DNA of 64,000 nt from DATCLS01 sp035265325 (GCA_035265325.1 DATFOS010000177.1:55989-119988), one strand, 5' to 3'; shown: positions 15,758-24,816, numbered from the stretch's first letter. Notes: generated from the letters alone by a model not told the origin. Numbers and translations are program-made.

Positions 15758-16186
15758 ATGACCGTCCTCAACGACGCCGCCCGCGCCCTGCTCGAGTCGC
15801 CGACCATCGTCCACCTCACCACGCTCGACCCCGACGGCGCCCCGCAGGTCAGCGCCGTGTGGGTCGGCCTCGACGGCGACGACATCGTGAGCGGTCACAT
15901 GCGGCGGACGAAGAAGGTCCGCAACGTCGCCCGCGACTCCCGGGTGGCGCTGTCGCTGCAAACCGACGTGGTCAACGCCTACGGCCTGCAGGAGTACATG
16001 GTCGTCCGCGGCACCGCCCGGGTCGAGGAGGGCGGGGCCGCCGCCCTGCTGCAGCGGCTGGCCCACGTCTACATCGGCCCGGACGTGACGTTCCCGCCGC
16101 CGGGCGTCGAGGGGCCCGGTTACGTCATCCGGACGACGCCGGAGAGGGTGACGGGCGTCGGGCCCTGGGTCGGCCCGGACCGGTAG
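15758..16186 (+). CDS. PPOX-class F420-dependent oxidoreductase
   Basis: 142-residue split-barrel flavin/deazaflavin-binding protein. The features match the actinobacterial F420 PPOX family: ARALLESPTIVHLTTLDPDG at the N-terminus, VSAVWVGLDGDDIVSGHM, then RRTKKVRNVARDSRVALSL. Residues KKVRNV contact the cofactor phosphate in that family. ATG 15758 begins directly at the domain. Reduction of quinone-like or tetrapyrrole substrates with F420H2 is the family role; the substrate here is unknown. Nine bases separate it from the next gene, so they are probably co-transcribed. Confidence 0.88.
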   Translation: MTVLNDAARALLESPTIVHLTTLDPDGAPQVSAVWVGLDGDDIVSGHMRRTKKVRNVARDSRVALSLQTDVVNAYGLQEYMVVRGTARVEEGGAAALLQRLAHVYIGPDVTFPPPGVEGPGYVIRTTPERVTGVGPWVGPDR

Positions 16187-16195
16187 GTTCCCGGC

Positions 16196-16612
16196 ATGGC
16201 CGGCGACTACGCGGACGTCCCCGAGGACGTGGTCGCCCGCGTGCGGGCGCTGTGCCTGCGCCTGCCCGACGCCTACGAGGAGAAGGCGTGGGCCGGCGTG
16301 CGGTGGATGGTCCGCAAGCGCACGTTCGCCCACGTGCTCGGCGTGGAGGACGGGAACCCGAGGGCGTACGCCCGGGCGGCGGGGTCGGCCGGGCCGGTCC
16401 TCGTCGTCACGTTCCGCGTCCAAGGCCCCGAGCTGGAGGCCCTCCGCCACGTCGGCCACCCCTTCTTCGTCGCCCGCTGGGGCCGCGACGTCGTCGGCAT
16501 GGTCATCGACGACGGAACCGACTGGGACGACCTCGGCGACCTGGTCACCGAGAGCTACTGCGTCATGGCCCCGCAGAAGCTCGTGGCCCTCGTCGACCGC
16601 CCGGAGCCCTGA
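16196..16612 (+). CDS. MmcQ/YjbR-family protein
   Basis: 138 residues with the fold signature LCLRLPDAYEEKAWAGVRWMVRKRTFAHVL and a C-terminal DLGDLVTESYCVMAPQKLV. These match the MmcQ/YjbR (CyaY-like, double-wing) family, sometimes described as DNA-binding. Biochemical role is unproven. It sits 9 nt after the F420 PPOX gene. The end converges on the GNAT gene with only 3 nt between stops. Confidence 0.82.
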   Translation: MAGDYADVPEDVVARVRALCLRLPDAYEEKAWAGVRWMVRKRTFAHVLGVEDGNPRAYARAAGSAGPVLVVTFRVQGPELEALRHVGHPFFVARWGRDVVGMVIDDGTDWDDLGDLVTESYCVMAPQKLVALVDRPEP

Positions 16613-16622
16613 CCGTCAGGGC
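16606..16622. terminator. Stem-loop spanning two converging stop codons
   Basis: GCCCTGA-CCG-TCAGGGC is a perfect 7-bp inverted repeat. Its arms contain the TGA stops of both the MmcQ/YjbR gene and the converging GNAT gene. It could terminate both transcripts; the two uses of one short sequence are striking. Confidence 0.5.
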
Positions 16623-17302
16623 CCGGCGGGGCGGAGGAGGACCTCGGCCCCGAGGGGGACGAAGCCCGCCCGCAGGAAGCAGCGCAGCGAGCGGGCGTTG
16701 CCGGGCGACACACAGGCGAACACCGGCGCCCCCGCCGGCACGAGGTCCAGGGCGTCGCGCAGGAGCGAGAGGCCGGCGCCGCGGCCCGGAGCGACGCCGG
16801 CGTGCAGCTGGATGGACACCTCCCGCCGGCCGCCGAGGCCGGTGCCGAGGGCCACGACCCCGCGCTCGTCGCCGTGGGCGCGGACGTCCAGCCGGAGGTC
16901 CCGGGCCACGTCGAGGCGGGGGTGGCGAACGTCGTCGCCGAGCTCCGGCAACCGGGGCGCGCTGCCGTCCCCGTCGCCGCCCGTGCCCGCACCCGTGCCG
17001 TGGCCCAGCAGGAGGACGTCGTGGGCGTCGATCCACCCGCCGGGCCCGGCCAGCCACCGCAGGACGTCCGGGGCGACGGCGCCGCCGTAGGCGTCGATCG
17101 CCCGCCCGGCCACCGTGGCGGCGGACCGCGCCGTGACGACGACGGCGTGGGCCGTGAACTCCAGCACCGCCTCCAGGCCGGGGTAGGCCGGGTCCGGCGG
17201 CACGACCTCGACGCACCCGTCGGCCTCGGGCACGACCCCGTCCGCCAGGCCGACGAACAGCTCCCCCAGCCGCTCGCCGCCCCGCTCCTCGACCTTCACC
17301 AC
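16616..17302 (-). CDS. GNAT-family N-acetyltransferase-like protein
   Basis: 228 residues from GTG 17302, which follows the PaaX stop by 7 nt. The C-terminal half has a GNAT-like acetyl-CoA segment, IQLHAGVAPGRGAGLSLLRDAL, and the terminal FACVSPGNARSLRCFLRAGF, typical of motif B (asparagine then RxxRxFxxxGF). The N-terminal half (AHAVVVTARSAATVAGRAIDAYGG) is less conserved and contains a Gly/Asp-rich insert near residue 105. Substrate unknown. It is probably co-transcribed with the PaaX regulator. Confidence 0.78.
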   Translation of the reverse strand: MVKVEERGGERLGELFVGLADGVVPEADGCVEVVPPDPAYPGLEAVLEFTAHAVVVTARSAATVAGRAIDAYGGAVAPDVLRWLAGPGGWIDAHDVLLLGHGTGAGTGGDGDGSAPRLPELGDDVRHPRLDVARDLRLDVRAHGDERGVVALGTGLGGRREVSIQLHAGVAPGRGAGLSLLRDALDLVPAGAPVFACVSPGNARSLRCFLRAGFVPLGAEVLLRPAGP

Positions 17303-17309
17303 GGGCCGC

Positions 17310-18101
17310 TCATTCCTCGGCGAGCAGCCAGGCGGTGAAGCGCTGCTTGTAGGCGCGGTCGTGGGCCGCGTAGCAGCGGCGGAGGAGGTCGCCCGGCCAG
17401 TGGGGTGGGAGCAGTTCGTCGGGCAGCAGCGGGTCGGCCTGCAGGTGGCGGACCACGGCGACCGACAGCGTGAAGCCCGCCGCCAGCGTGGCCGGGTCGA
17501 CCTGCTCGGCCGGCGGCCCGTCGTCCATCGCCGCGACCAGGTCCCTCGCCCGCCTGGACCAGCCGACCAGGTCGAAGACGCGGGCGGCCAGGCCCTCGGG
17601 GGCCGTGGCGCCGGTGAAGTGCAGGCACTGGGCGTCGAGGACGTCCCGGTGGGCGGGAAGGCGGTCGGGGGCCAGGTTCGCCGGCCGCGCCCACGTGCCC
17701 TCGCGCACCTCACCCAGGTGGAGGGCGACGGCGGCGGCGCGCAGGGCGAGGCGCTCGGCGGCGGGACGGCGCTCGGCGGCCACGACGGCCAGCTCCCAGG
17801 TGCCGTCCCAGGCCTGGCGGACCGCGGCCTGGCTGTCGTCGACCCGGTCCCTCCGCTCGAGGAGGCGCCCGGCGAGCCGGTACCAGCCGTCCTGCGCTGC
17901 GACCTCGCCGTCGGCGGCCATGCGCCAGAGGGCGGTCCGCATGGCGCCCTCGGCGATGCCGAACAGCGCCCCGGCCCGGACCAGGTGCGACGCCCGCACC
18001 TCGGCCACCTCGGCGCCCAGCAGCGACGTGGCGATCACCGACCGGGCGGACAGCGGCCGCGGCCCCTCGGGGGCGTCGGGCATCTCGGACATCGCGCTCA
18101 T
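17310..18101 (-). CDS. PaaX-family transcriptional regulator
   Basis: 263 residues from ATG 18101. Starts at 18092 or 18209 are also possible, with no clear ribosome site. The N-terminal winged helix contains SVIATSLLGAEVAEVRASHLVRAGALFGIAEGAMRTALWRM, split here by the turn after the first helix. The C-terminal PaaX domain contains WELAVVAAERRPAAER, ARVFDLVGW and HRDVLDAQCLHF. The family founder represses phenylacetate catabolism in response to phenylacetyl-CoA; no paa genes lie here, so the ligand is open. It is upstream of the GNAT gene and divergent, across 237 bp, from a MarR/MFS pair. Confidence 0.88.
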   Translation of the reverse strand: MSAMSEMPDAPEGPRPLSARSVIATSLLGAEVAEVRASHLVRAGALFGIAEGAMRTALWRMAADGEVAAQDGWYRLAGRLLERRDRVDDSQAAVRQAWDGTWELAVVAAERRPAAERLALRAAAVALHLGEVREGTWARPANLAPDRLPAHRDVLDAQCLHFTGATAPEGLAARVFDLVGWSRRARDLVAAMDDGPPAEQVDPATLAAGFTLSVAVVRHLQADPLLPDELLPPHWPGDLLRRCYAAHDRAYKQRFTAWLLAEE

Positions 18102-18293
18102 CGTCGCGCGGACTTCGCCGTCGACCGCTCGATCCAGCGGGGGCTTTCCGGTGGCGCGAACGAGTACCTGGAGTGCGCCCTGTTCGAGGGCGCCATCGCT
18201 TACTTCCACCGGACGCTGGACGCAGCGCTCGACGCCGGGCCGCAGCCGTCGCCGTGACGGCCCCGACCGGGACGCGGGCGGGTCCCCTTGTGT

Positions 18294-18310
18294 TTAGTTA
18301 GTGCAACTAA
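18294..18310. promoter_or_regulatory. Inverted repeat, probable MarR operator
   Basis: TTAGTT-AGTGC-AACTAA is a perfect 6-bp repeat in an AT-rich island 28 bp before the MarR-family ATG. TTAGTTnnnnnAACTAA-like sites are typical of MarR repressors of efflux pumps. It overlaps the expected promoter of the MarR-MFS unit. Confidence 0.7.
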
Positions 18311-18338
18311 TACGTTGACCCGCGTGCCGAGCCCGCTG

Positions 18339-18836
18339 ATGCACGAGAGCGCCACCGACACCGACGTCGCCGTCCGGCTGCGCGCGGCCACGGCCCGGCT
18401 GGCCCGGCGGCTGCGGCGCGAGACTCGCGCCCAGGCCACGCAGTCGCAGCTCTCCGCCCTCGGCGCGATCGACCGGCTCGGGCCGGTGACCCTCGGGGAA
18501 CTGGCGGCCTTCGAGCAGGTCACGCCGCCGACGATGACCCGGCTGGTGCAGGGCATGGAGGCGGCCGGGTGGGTCGCCCGGGCCGCCGACCCGGCCGACC
18601 GGCGGGTGGCCCGCATCTCGCTCGCCCCGGCCGGCGTGGCGATGATCGGGGAGGTCCGCAGCGGCCGCGACGCCTGGATCGCCCGCCGCCTCGCCCAGCT
18701 CTCGCCCGATGACCAGGCGGCCGTCCCCCGGCTGGTCGCCCTGCTCGAGCGCCTGGCGGACTGCGACCAGGGCGCGATCCCGACCGCGACCCCGGGTGGG
18801 TCGCACGGCGGGGCGCACGAGGAGAAACGCCCGTGA
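18339..18836 (+). CDS. MarR-family transcriptional regulator of the adjacent MFS pump
   Basis: 165 residues from ATG 18339; GTG 18324 is an alternative. The winged helix shows LSALGAIDRLGPVTLGELAAFEQVTPPTMTRL, broken only by loop residues, and wing DPADRRVARISLAPAG. The protein ends in a short charged tail. The stop overlaps the GTG of the MFS gene, and a palindromic site sits just upstream, so autorepression together with the pump is the natural reading. The inducer is unknown. Confidence 0.92.
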   Translation: MHESATDTDVAVRLRAATARLARRLRRETRAQATQSQLSALGAIDRLGPVTLGELAAFEQVTPPTMTRLVQGMEAAGWVARAADPADRRVARISLAPAGVAMIGEVRSGRDAWIARRLAQLSPDDQAAVPRLVALLERLADCDQGAIPTATPGGSHGGAHEEKRP

Positions 18837-20104
18837 GCCGGGCCGACCGCTTCGCCGCCTCCCCCACACTCCGCTCGCTGGCCACCCGCAACTTCCGCCT
18901 GTTCTTCGTCGGCCAGCTCGTCTCCCAGGCGGGCACCTGGATGCAGGCCGTCGCCCTCACGTGGGCCGCGCTCGACCTGGGCGGCGGGGGCCTGACGCTG
19001 GGGGCGGTCACGGCCCTCCAGTTCGGGCCGGGCCTCCTGCTCAGCCCCTACGGCGGCCTGCTCATCGACCGGTTCGACACCCGCCGCCTGATGATCGGCA
19101 GCCAGCTCGCCTTCGTGGCCGTGGCCGTGGCGCTGACCGCGGCCAGCTTCTCCGGCGTCCTCGGGATGCCGGCGCTCTACGCCCTCGCGTTGGCGTTCGG
19201 CATCGTCAACGCGCTCGACAGCCCGCTGCGCCGGGTGATCGTCAGCGAACTGGTCCCGCCCGGCGACGTGGTCAACGCGATCGGGCTCAACACCACGCTG
19301 ATGACGGCGTCCCGGGTGTTCGGCCCGGCGCTGGCCGGCGGCCTCATCGCCGTGGGCGGCGTCGGCTGGTGCTTCCTGGTCAACGCCCTCAGCTACCCGG
19401 CGGTCCTGGCCGGCCTGCTGCTCATGCGGACGGGCGAGCTGTGGCCGGCGCCCCGGGCCGCGCGCGAGCCCCGGCAGCTGCGGACGGGACTGCGCTACCT
19501 GGCGGCGTCGCCCGGGCTGCGGGCGCCCCTGGCGGTCATGACGATCGTGGCCGTCTTCGGCTACCAGATGGAGGTCACGCTGCCACTGCTGGCGGAGGAC
19601 ACGTTCGGCGCCGGCGCCTCCGGCTTCACGCTCCTGTACGCCGCCATGAGCGCCGGGGCGGCGGCCGGCGGGCTGGTCCTGGCCCGGCGCAACGCCAGCA
19701 GCCTCCGGATGGTGGTGGCCGGCGCCTGGCTGTTCGCCGCCGCGCTCCTCGCCCTGGCGGCGGCGCCCCACCTGCTCGTCGCCGTCCTGGTGGCGGTCCC
19801 GGCCGGGCTCGGGTCGATCACGGTGCTGTCGGGGGCGGCGACGGTCGTCCAGGTCCACGCCGACCCGCAGCGCCGGGGCCTGACCGTCGCCATCGTCTCG
19901 ATGATCTTCCTCGGGAGCCGGCCCGTGGGCGGCCCGGTGGCCGGTGCCATCGCCGACCACTGGGGGCCGCGCGCCGCGCTCGCCGTCGCGGGTGTCCTCT
20001 GCGGGGTCGCGGCGGTGCTCGGGCTCGTCATGGAGCGCCATCGGGCGGCGCGGCCGGCGTCCACCCCGGCGTCTCCTGAGGAACCCGCCGCCGCGGCGGC
20101 GTGA
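18833..20104 (+). CDS. MFS transporter (EntS-like, MFS_3)
   Basis: 423 residues with 12 predicted hydrophobic segments. The N-terminus NFRLFFVGQLVSQAGTWMQ is the usual MFS_3 start, and YGGLLIDRFDTRRLMIGSQ is the conserved 2-3 loop (G-x-x-x-D-R-x-x-R-R). The loop after helix 6 contains LWPAPRAAREPRQLRTGLRY. Start GTG 18833 overlaps the MarR stop. Likely a proton-driven exporter of a drug or a secondary metabolite, derepressed by the MarR ligand. Confidence 0.93.
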   Translation: MSRADRFAASPTLRSLATRNFRLFFVGQLVSQAGTWMQAVALTWAALDLGGGGLTLGAVTALQFGPGLLLSPYGGLLIDRFDTRRLMIGSQLAFVAVAVALTAASFSGVLGMPALYALALAFGIVNALDSPLRRVIVSELVPPGDVVNAIGLNTTLMTASRVFGPALAGGLIAVGGVGWCFLVNALSYPAVLAGLLLMRTGELWPAPRAAREPRQLRTGLRYLAASPGLRAPLAVMTIVAVFGYQMEVTLPLLAEDTFGAGASGFTLLYAAMSAGAAAGGLVLARRNASSLRMVVAGAWLFAAALLALAAAPHLLVAVLVAVPAGLGSITVLSGAATVVQVHADPQRRGLTVAIVSMIFLGSRPVGGPVAGAIADHWGPRAALAVAGVLCGVAAVLGLVMERHRAARPASTPASPEEPAAAAA

Positions 20105-20105
20105 G

Positions 20106-20134
20106 CCCGGCCGCGACCGGGACGCCGGGCCGGG
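20106..20134. terminator. Stem-loop between converging MFS and M20 genes
   Basis: CCCGGCC and GGCCGGG are 15 nt apart in the 46-bp convergent gap. The stem is plausible as a bidirectional terminator but the loop is long. Confidence 0.4.
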
Positions 20135-20150
20135 CCCCGAGGGCGGCGAG

Positions 20151-21365
20151 CTAGCCCCGGAGGGCGGCGAGCGCCGTGTGGACCAGCAGCCGGACGCCGA
20201 CGGCCAGGGCGTCCTCGTCGATGTCGAACGTCGGCTGGTGGAGGTCGAGGTCGGGCCCGTCCTCGTCGGGGCGGCGCACGCCGAGACGGGCCAGCGCACC
20301 GGGCACCCGGTCGAGGTACCAGGCGAAGTCCTCGCCGCCGAGGCTCTGCTCGGCCTCGGTCACCGCGGCGGCGCCCAGCGACCCCCTGGCCGCCGACCGG
20401 AACACCTCGACCGACCCGAGGTCGTTGACGACGGGCGGCACGCCCTGCGTGTAGGTCACCTGGACCTCGGCCCCCGTCGGGGCGACGACGTCGGTGATCA
20501 GGCGCTGGACCAGGTCCTCCGCCCCGTGCCAGGCCTCGCGGCTCAGCATGCGGACCGTGCCGCGCAGCGTCCCGTCCTGCGGGATCGCGTTGGCGGCCAC
20601 GCCGGCGTCGACCGCTCCCCAGACGAGCGACATGCCGTGGCGGGGGTCGGCCCGGCGCGACAGCAGCCCGGGCACGTCGGTGATCACCTTGCCCAGGGCG
20701 TAGACCAGGTCGACCGTGTTCTGCGGACGCGAGGTGTGGCCGCCGGGCCCGCTGAGGCGGACCTCGACCTTGTCGCACGCCGCCGTGATCGATCCCGGCC
20801 GCAGGCCGACCTTCCCGGTGGCCAGCTTGGGGTCGCAATGGAGGGCGAAGATGCGTTCGACGTCCTTGAGGGCCCCGCCGTCGATGGCGTCGAGGGCCCC
20901 GCCGGGCACCGATTCCTCCGCCGGCTGGAACACGAACCGGACCCGTCCCACCGCCGGCAGCGACGGCAGGGACGCCAGCGCTCTCGCCGCCCCCACCAGC
21001 ATCGTGGTGTGGGCGTCGTGGCCGCAGGCGTGGCAGGCGCCGGGCTGCGTGGACCGGTACGGCACGTCCTTGGCGTCGGTGAGCGGGAGGGCGTCGATGT
21101 CCGCCCGCAGGGCGATCGTCCGGATGCCCGAGCCGAGGTCGGCCAGGGTGCCCGTGCCGACCGGGAGCGTCCGGGGACGCAGGCCCGCGAGCTGGAGCTC
21201 GCGCTCGATCAGGGCCGTGGTCTCGTGCTCGGCGTAGCCGAGCTCGGGATGGCTGTGGATCTGCCGCCGAAGCGCGACGAGGTCGTCGATGTTCTCGGCG
21301 AGCCAGTCGTCGAGCCAGGCGTGCTCGGGATCGTGCGGGTGTCCACTGGGAACTTCGTCGGTCAC
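20151..21365 (-). CDS. M20-family metallo-amidohydrolase (hippurate hydrolase-like)
   Basis: 404 residues from GTG 21365, which overlaps the stop of the GCS2 gene. Metal-site motifs are CHACGHDAHTTMLVG, FQPAEESVPGGA (catalytic Glu pair) and EQSLGGEDFAWYLDRVPG near the end. The dimerisation domain contains SGPGGHTSRPQNTVDLV. The family hydrolyses N-acyl amino acids or amides such as hippurate or indole-acetyl conjugates. Coupling to a glutamate-cysteine-ligase-like enzyme suggests that the two act on the same amide-linked metabolite pool, but this is only context. Confidence 0.93.
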   Translation of the reverse strand: MTDEVPSGHPHDPEHAWLDDWLAENIDDLVALRRQIHSHPELGYAEHETTALIERELQLAGLRPRTLPVGTGTLADLGSGIRTIALRADIDALPLTDAKDVPYRSTQPGACHACGHDAHTTMLVGAARALASLPSLPAVGRVRFVFQPAEESVPGGALDAIDGGALKDVERIFALHCDPKLATGKVGLRPGSITAACDKVEVRLSGPGGHTSRPQNTVDLVYALGKVITDVPGLLSRRADPRHGMSLVWGAVDAGVAANAIPQDGTLRGTVRMLSREAWHGAEDLVQRLITDVVAPTGAEVQVTYTQGVPPVVNDLGSVEVFRSAARGSLGAAAVTEAEQSLGGEDFAWYLDRVPGALARLGVRRPDEDGPDLDLHQPTFDIDEDALAVGVRLLVHTALAALRG

Positions 21366-22498
21366 AGAGGGAGTCCGTCTCGCATCTCGGATAGCAGGGC
21401 GTCGACCACGGGGCGCAGGTCGCCGTCGTGCTCGGCCGCCACCCGGCGCTGGCGTTCGTAGCTGGCGCCGTGCTCCAGGATGCGGTGCACGATCACCAGT
21501 TCCTCTTCGCAGCCGAGACGCCGTGCGGTCGGCATGAGCTCGTCGACGAGTTCGCGGAGGGCGACACGGACCGGACGAACGGTGCCGCGGGCGTCGACCA
21601 CGATCTCGGCGTCGAGACCATACCTGGCGGCACGCCACTTGTTCTCACGCACCACCCAGGCCCGCGGTTCGGGCAGCTGGTACCCGCGGTCGATCTGGCT
21701 GTCCATCTGCTCGACCAGGCACTGGGACATGGCCGCCACGGCCGCGACCTCCTCCAGCGTGGGCAGGCCGTCGCAGATGCGCAGCTCCACCGTGCCGAAG
21801 TTGGGGTGGGGACGGACGTCCCACCACACCTCGCGCACGATCTGGATCGCCTTCGTGGAGATGAGGAGCTCCATGTACCGCTCGAACTGGTGCCACCCGG
21901 AAAGCTGGTAGGGCAGGCCCGCGGTGGGCAGCGCCTCGAACAGCTTGCTGCGGTACGAGGCCAGGCCGGTGTCGCTGCCGATCCAGTAGGGGCTCGAGGC
22001 CGACAGCGCCAGGAAGTGCGGCACGTAGCTGAGCAGGGCGTTCAGGATCGGCATGACCTTCTCCGGCGAGCGGACGCCCACGTGGACGTGCACGCCGAAG
22101 ATCTGCAGCTGGCGCGCCACCCACTGGTTCCGCTCGACCAGCTCGTGGTACCGCGGGTTCTCGGAGATCTCCTGCGTCACCCAGTCGGTCGTCGGGTGCG
22201 TGCCCGAGCACATGACGCCGAGGCCGAGCTTGGCCGCCTGCTCGTGGACCTCGGCGACCGTGGCCGCCAGGTCGTTGCGGGCCTCCTCGACGGTGAGGCA
22301 CACGTCGGTGATGACCTCGACGCACGACTGCAGCAGCTCGTGCTTCGCCTTCGGGTGCTCGCCGCCGTCCGGCGGCGCCATCTCGGCGAGGATCTCGTTG
22401 GAACCGGAGCGGAGCTGGCCGGTGTCCAGGTCGACGAGCTCGAGCTCCCACTCGACCCCCAGGCTGGATCGCTCGGACGAGCTGAAGTCGATCCTCAT
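21362..22498 (-). CDS. YbdK-type carboxylate-amine ligase (GCS2 family)
   Basis: 378 residues from ATG 22498. Family motifs visible: SLGVEWELELVDLDTGQLR at the start, VMCSGTHPTTDW, the metal site FGVHVHVGV, and WWDVRPHPNFGTVELRICD near the middle. This is the glutamate-cysteine ligase 2 family (weak gamma-glutamyl ligases; EgtA and YbdK are relatives). Some make gamma-glutamylcysteine, but many are annotated only as carboxylate-amine ligases. It is translationally coupled to the M20 amidohydrolase. Confidence 0.92.
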   Translation of the reverse strand: MRIDFSSSERSSLGVEWELELVDLDTGQLRSGSNEILAEMAPPDGGEHPKAKHELLQSCVEVITDVCLTVEEARNDLAATVAEVHEQAAKLGLGVMCSGTHPTTDWVTQEISENPRYHELVERNQWVARQLQIFGVHVHVGVRSPEKVMPILNALLSYVPHFLALSASSPYWIGSDTGLASYRSKLFEALPTAGLPYQLSGWHQFERYMELLISTKAIQIVREVWWDVRPHPNFGTVELRICDGLPTLEEVAAVAAMSQCLVEQMDSQIDRGYQLPEPRAWVVRENKWRAARYGLDAEIVVDARGTVRPVRVALRELVDELMPTARRLGCEEELVIVHRILEHGASYERQRRVAAEHDGDLRPVVDALLSEMRDGLPL

Positions 22499-22582
22499 GA
22501 TGCGGAGCGTAGGTGGCCGCCCATGGCCCGGGATGCGTCGCAACGCGCCCGTCACGGACGAGCGGTACGGGCCGGTCCAGGC

Positions 22583-24040
22583 CTATGCGGGGCCACGACC
22601 TCCGGGCCGCCGCTCCGTGACCACGACCGGGACGCCGCCGCTCGGGCGGGACGTCACCATGCCGACCGCCGGCGGGACGGCGGTGAACGACGGGGTGGCG
22701 TCGAGCCGCTGGGCCACCCGGGCGGCGATCAGCTGCATCTCCAGGTGGGCGAGGGCGAAGCCGATGCACTTGCGAGGACCGGCGCCGAAGGGCAGGTAGG
22801 CGTCCGACGCCCCGGGCCCGCCGTCGCCGTCGGTGCCGAGGAAGCGGTCGGGGCGGAACGACATGGGGCCGTCCCAGTGGTCGGGGTCGCGCCCGAGCAG
22901 GTACGGGCTCCACACGAGCGCGGTGCGGGGCGGGACGGCGTACGGGCCGAGCTGCAGCGGCTGGACGACCCAGCGCGGGGCGATCGGTCCCGCCGGGTGG
23001 AGCCGCAGCGACTCCTGCACGACCGCATCGGCATACGGCAACCGCTCCGGGTCGAGCTGCCCGGGACCGTCGTCGTCCGGCGACCCGTCGCCCGCCGACC
23101 CGGCGGCATCCGCCTCGGCCCGCAGCCGGGCCAGGACGTCCGGGCGGAGGAGCACCTCGGTCAGCAGCCACGAGATGGCGGCCGACGTCGTGTCGTGGCC
23201 GGCGGCGATCAGCGTGACGACCTGGTCCCGGACCTCGGCGTCGTCCGCCCCACCGTCCGCCGCCGCCGCCAGGAGTGCGTCCAGCACGTCGCCGCGCCTG
23301 CCCCGCTCCGCCCCGTCCCCGTCGGGCCCGTCCCGCCCCGGCCCGCCGTCGGCCCGGGCGCCGGGTGTGGGCGACGCGGCCCGGCGGCGGGCGATCTCGT
23401 CGTCGAGGAGGCGGTCGACCCGGCGCCGGGCGCGGCGGGCGGCGGCGCGGGCGCCGACCGGGAGCGGGTGCGGGAGCTGGCGCAGGGCGGGGCTCCCCGC
23501 GTAGGCGATCGCCGGCGCCAGGGCGGCGCCGATCGCGTCGGCCCGCCCGGCCAGCGACTCACCGAACAGCACGCGGACCACCACGCGCCGCACGACCGCC
23601 CGCATGGCCTCGTGGAGGTCGGCCGGCTCGCCGACCGACAGGTCGTCGATGGCCCGGTCGACCTCCCGCACGACGAGCGGCGCCCACGCCGCCAGCCGGC
23701 GCCGGGCGAACGCCGGCTGGGCCAGCCGGCGGCGGCGCCGGTGGTCGTCGCCATCGCTGACCATCATCGCCGTCGGCCCGGTGACGATGGTGAGGGTACG
23801 GAAGGCGGTCCGCCAGCGGAACCGTTCGGCCGGCGCCGCCAGCACCTCGCCCACCAGGTCGGCGTCGCCGACGACGACGAGCCGGGCGGGCCCGACCGCC
23901 AGGCCGACCACCCGCCCGTGGGTGGCGACGAGTGCGTCCAGCGCCCCGCACGGCTCGGACAGCAGGGCCCGCATCGCCCGGGCCGAGGCGCGTACGCCCC
24001 GCGGTCCCGGCACCCGTACGGGCTCGGTCGTCAGCTCCAC
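22583..24040 (-). CDS. Cytochrome P450
   Basis: 485 residues from GTG 24040, which overlaps the upstream DUF427 stop by 10 nt. Oxygen-activation helix AAGHDTTSAAISWLLTE, K-helix ESLRLHPAG (ExxR), PERF-like FRPDRFLG, and heme loop FGAGPRKCIGFALA with the thiolate Cys. The AGHDTTS plus FGAGPRKCIG form resembles the CYP102/110/132-type P450s that oxidise fatty acids or isoprenoids, rather than the usual actinobacterial class. Two Gly/Asp/Pro-rich inserts, before the I-helix and before the K-helix, lengthen it. No ferredoxin gene is adjacent. The substrate is unknown. Confidence 0.93.
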   Translation of the reverse strand: MELTTEPVRVPGPRGVRASARAMRALLSEPCGALDALVATHGRVVGLAVGPARLVVVGDADLVGEVLAAPAERFRWRTAFRTLTIVTGPTAMMVSDGDDHRRRRRLAQPAFARRRLAAWAPLVVREVDRAIDDLSVGEPADLHEAMRAVVRRVVVRVLFGESLAGRADAIGAALAPAIAYAGSPALRQLPHPLPVGARAAARRARRRVDRLLDDEIARRRAASPTPGARADGGPGRDGPDGDGAERGRRGDVLDALLAAAADGGADDAEVRDQVVTLIAAGHDTTSAAISWLLTEVLLRPDVLARLRAEADAAGSAGDGSPDDDGPGQLDPERLPYADAVVQESLRLHPAGPIAPRWVVQPLQLGPYAVPPRTALVWSPYLLGRDPDHWDGPMSFRPDRFLGTDGDGGPGASDAYLPFGAGPRKCIGFALAHLEMQLIAARVAQRLDATPSFTAVPPAVGMVTSRPSGGVPVVVTERRPGGRGPA

Positions 24041-24816
24041 TGGGTCGCCGGCCGGTCCTGTCGGACGCCGTCGACCGTGACGTCCACCCGCTCGTCGAAG
24101 AAGCAGACGAGCGCCTCGACCTTGGGCAGCTCCGGGATCGGTGCCCGGTAGGACCACGCGACGTCGGCGACGCCCGGCCCGGAGCCGTCGCCCGTGTACG
24201 ACCAGTAGCTGGCGACGCCCTTGTAGGGGCAGCGGCTGGTGGTGGCGGACGGTTCGAGCAGGTCGAGGCGCACGTCGGCCCGGGGCAGGTAGTACCGCTT
24301 CGGAAGGTACGTCTCGACGAGGATCGACGGCCGGCGGCTGTCCGCCAGCACCTGGCCCCCGACCGACACGACGACGTGGCGGGACGACCGGAGCACGTCG
24401 ACCCGGTGGTACGGGTCGCGGGGATGGACGAAGACCTCGTCGTCCTCCTCGAACCAGGCGTCGAGCCGGTTCCAGTAGAAGGCGACGTAGTCCTTCAGCT
24501 CGGGGTTGTCGGGGTAGGACCAGGCGGCGTCGGCGACGGTCCGGTCGCCGACCACGACGTCCCAGTAGCGGGCGTCGCCCTTGACGTCACTGTGCGTCGT
24601 CGTGTCGCTCGGGCGGAGCAGGTCCTCCCGGACGTCGCTCCGGGGGACGTAGTAGACGGGCAGGTACCCGGTCTCGAACATGTAGACGGCGTCGTCGGTG
24701 TCGACGACCGTGGCCCAGCCGACCGTCGCCCGGACCCGCCGCGGCACCGGCTCGGTCCGGAACGTGTGTGCCGCACCGTCCGGCACGGGGACGACCGCAT
24801 GGTTCTCCAGGTCCAT
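24031..24816 (-). CDS. Tandem DUF427 domain protein
   Basis: 261 residues made of two copies of the DUF427 fold. The first contains ETGYLPVYYVPRSDVREDLL and DVKGDARYWDVVVGDRTVAD. The second contains ETYLPKRYYLPRADVRLDLL and PYKGVASYWSYTGDG. The paired K-G-x-x-x-Y-W motifs mark the family. The ATG at 24816 shares a base with the hydrolase stop. The biochemical role is unknown. The hydrolase-DUF427-P450 order with overlaps argues for one operon. Confidence 0.9.
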   Translation of the reverse strand: MDLENHAVVPVPDGAAHTFRTEPVPRRVRATVGWATVVDTDDAVYMFETGYLPVYYVPRSDVREDLLRPSDTTTHSDVKGDARYWDVVVGDRTVADAAWSYPDNPELKDYVAFYWNRLDAWFEEDDEVFVHPRDPYHRVDVLRSSRHVVVSVGGQVLADSRRPSILVETYLPKRYYLPRADVRLDLLEPSATTSRCPYKGVASYWSYTGDGSGPGVADVAWSYRAPIPELPKVEALVCFFDERVDVTVDGVRQDRPATQWS

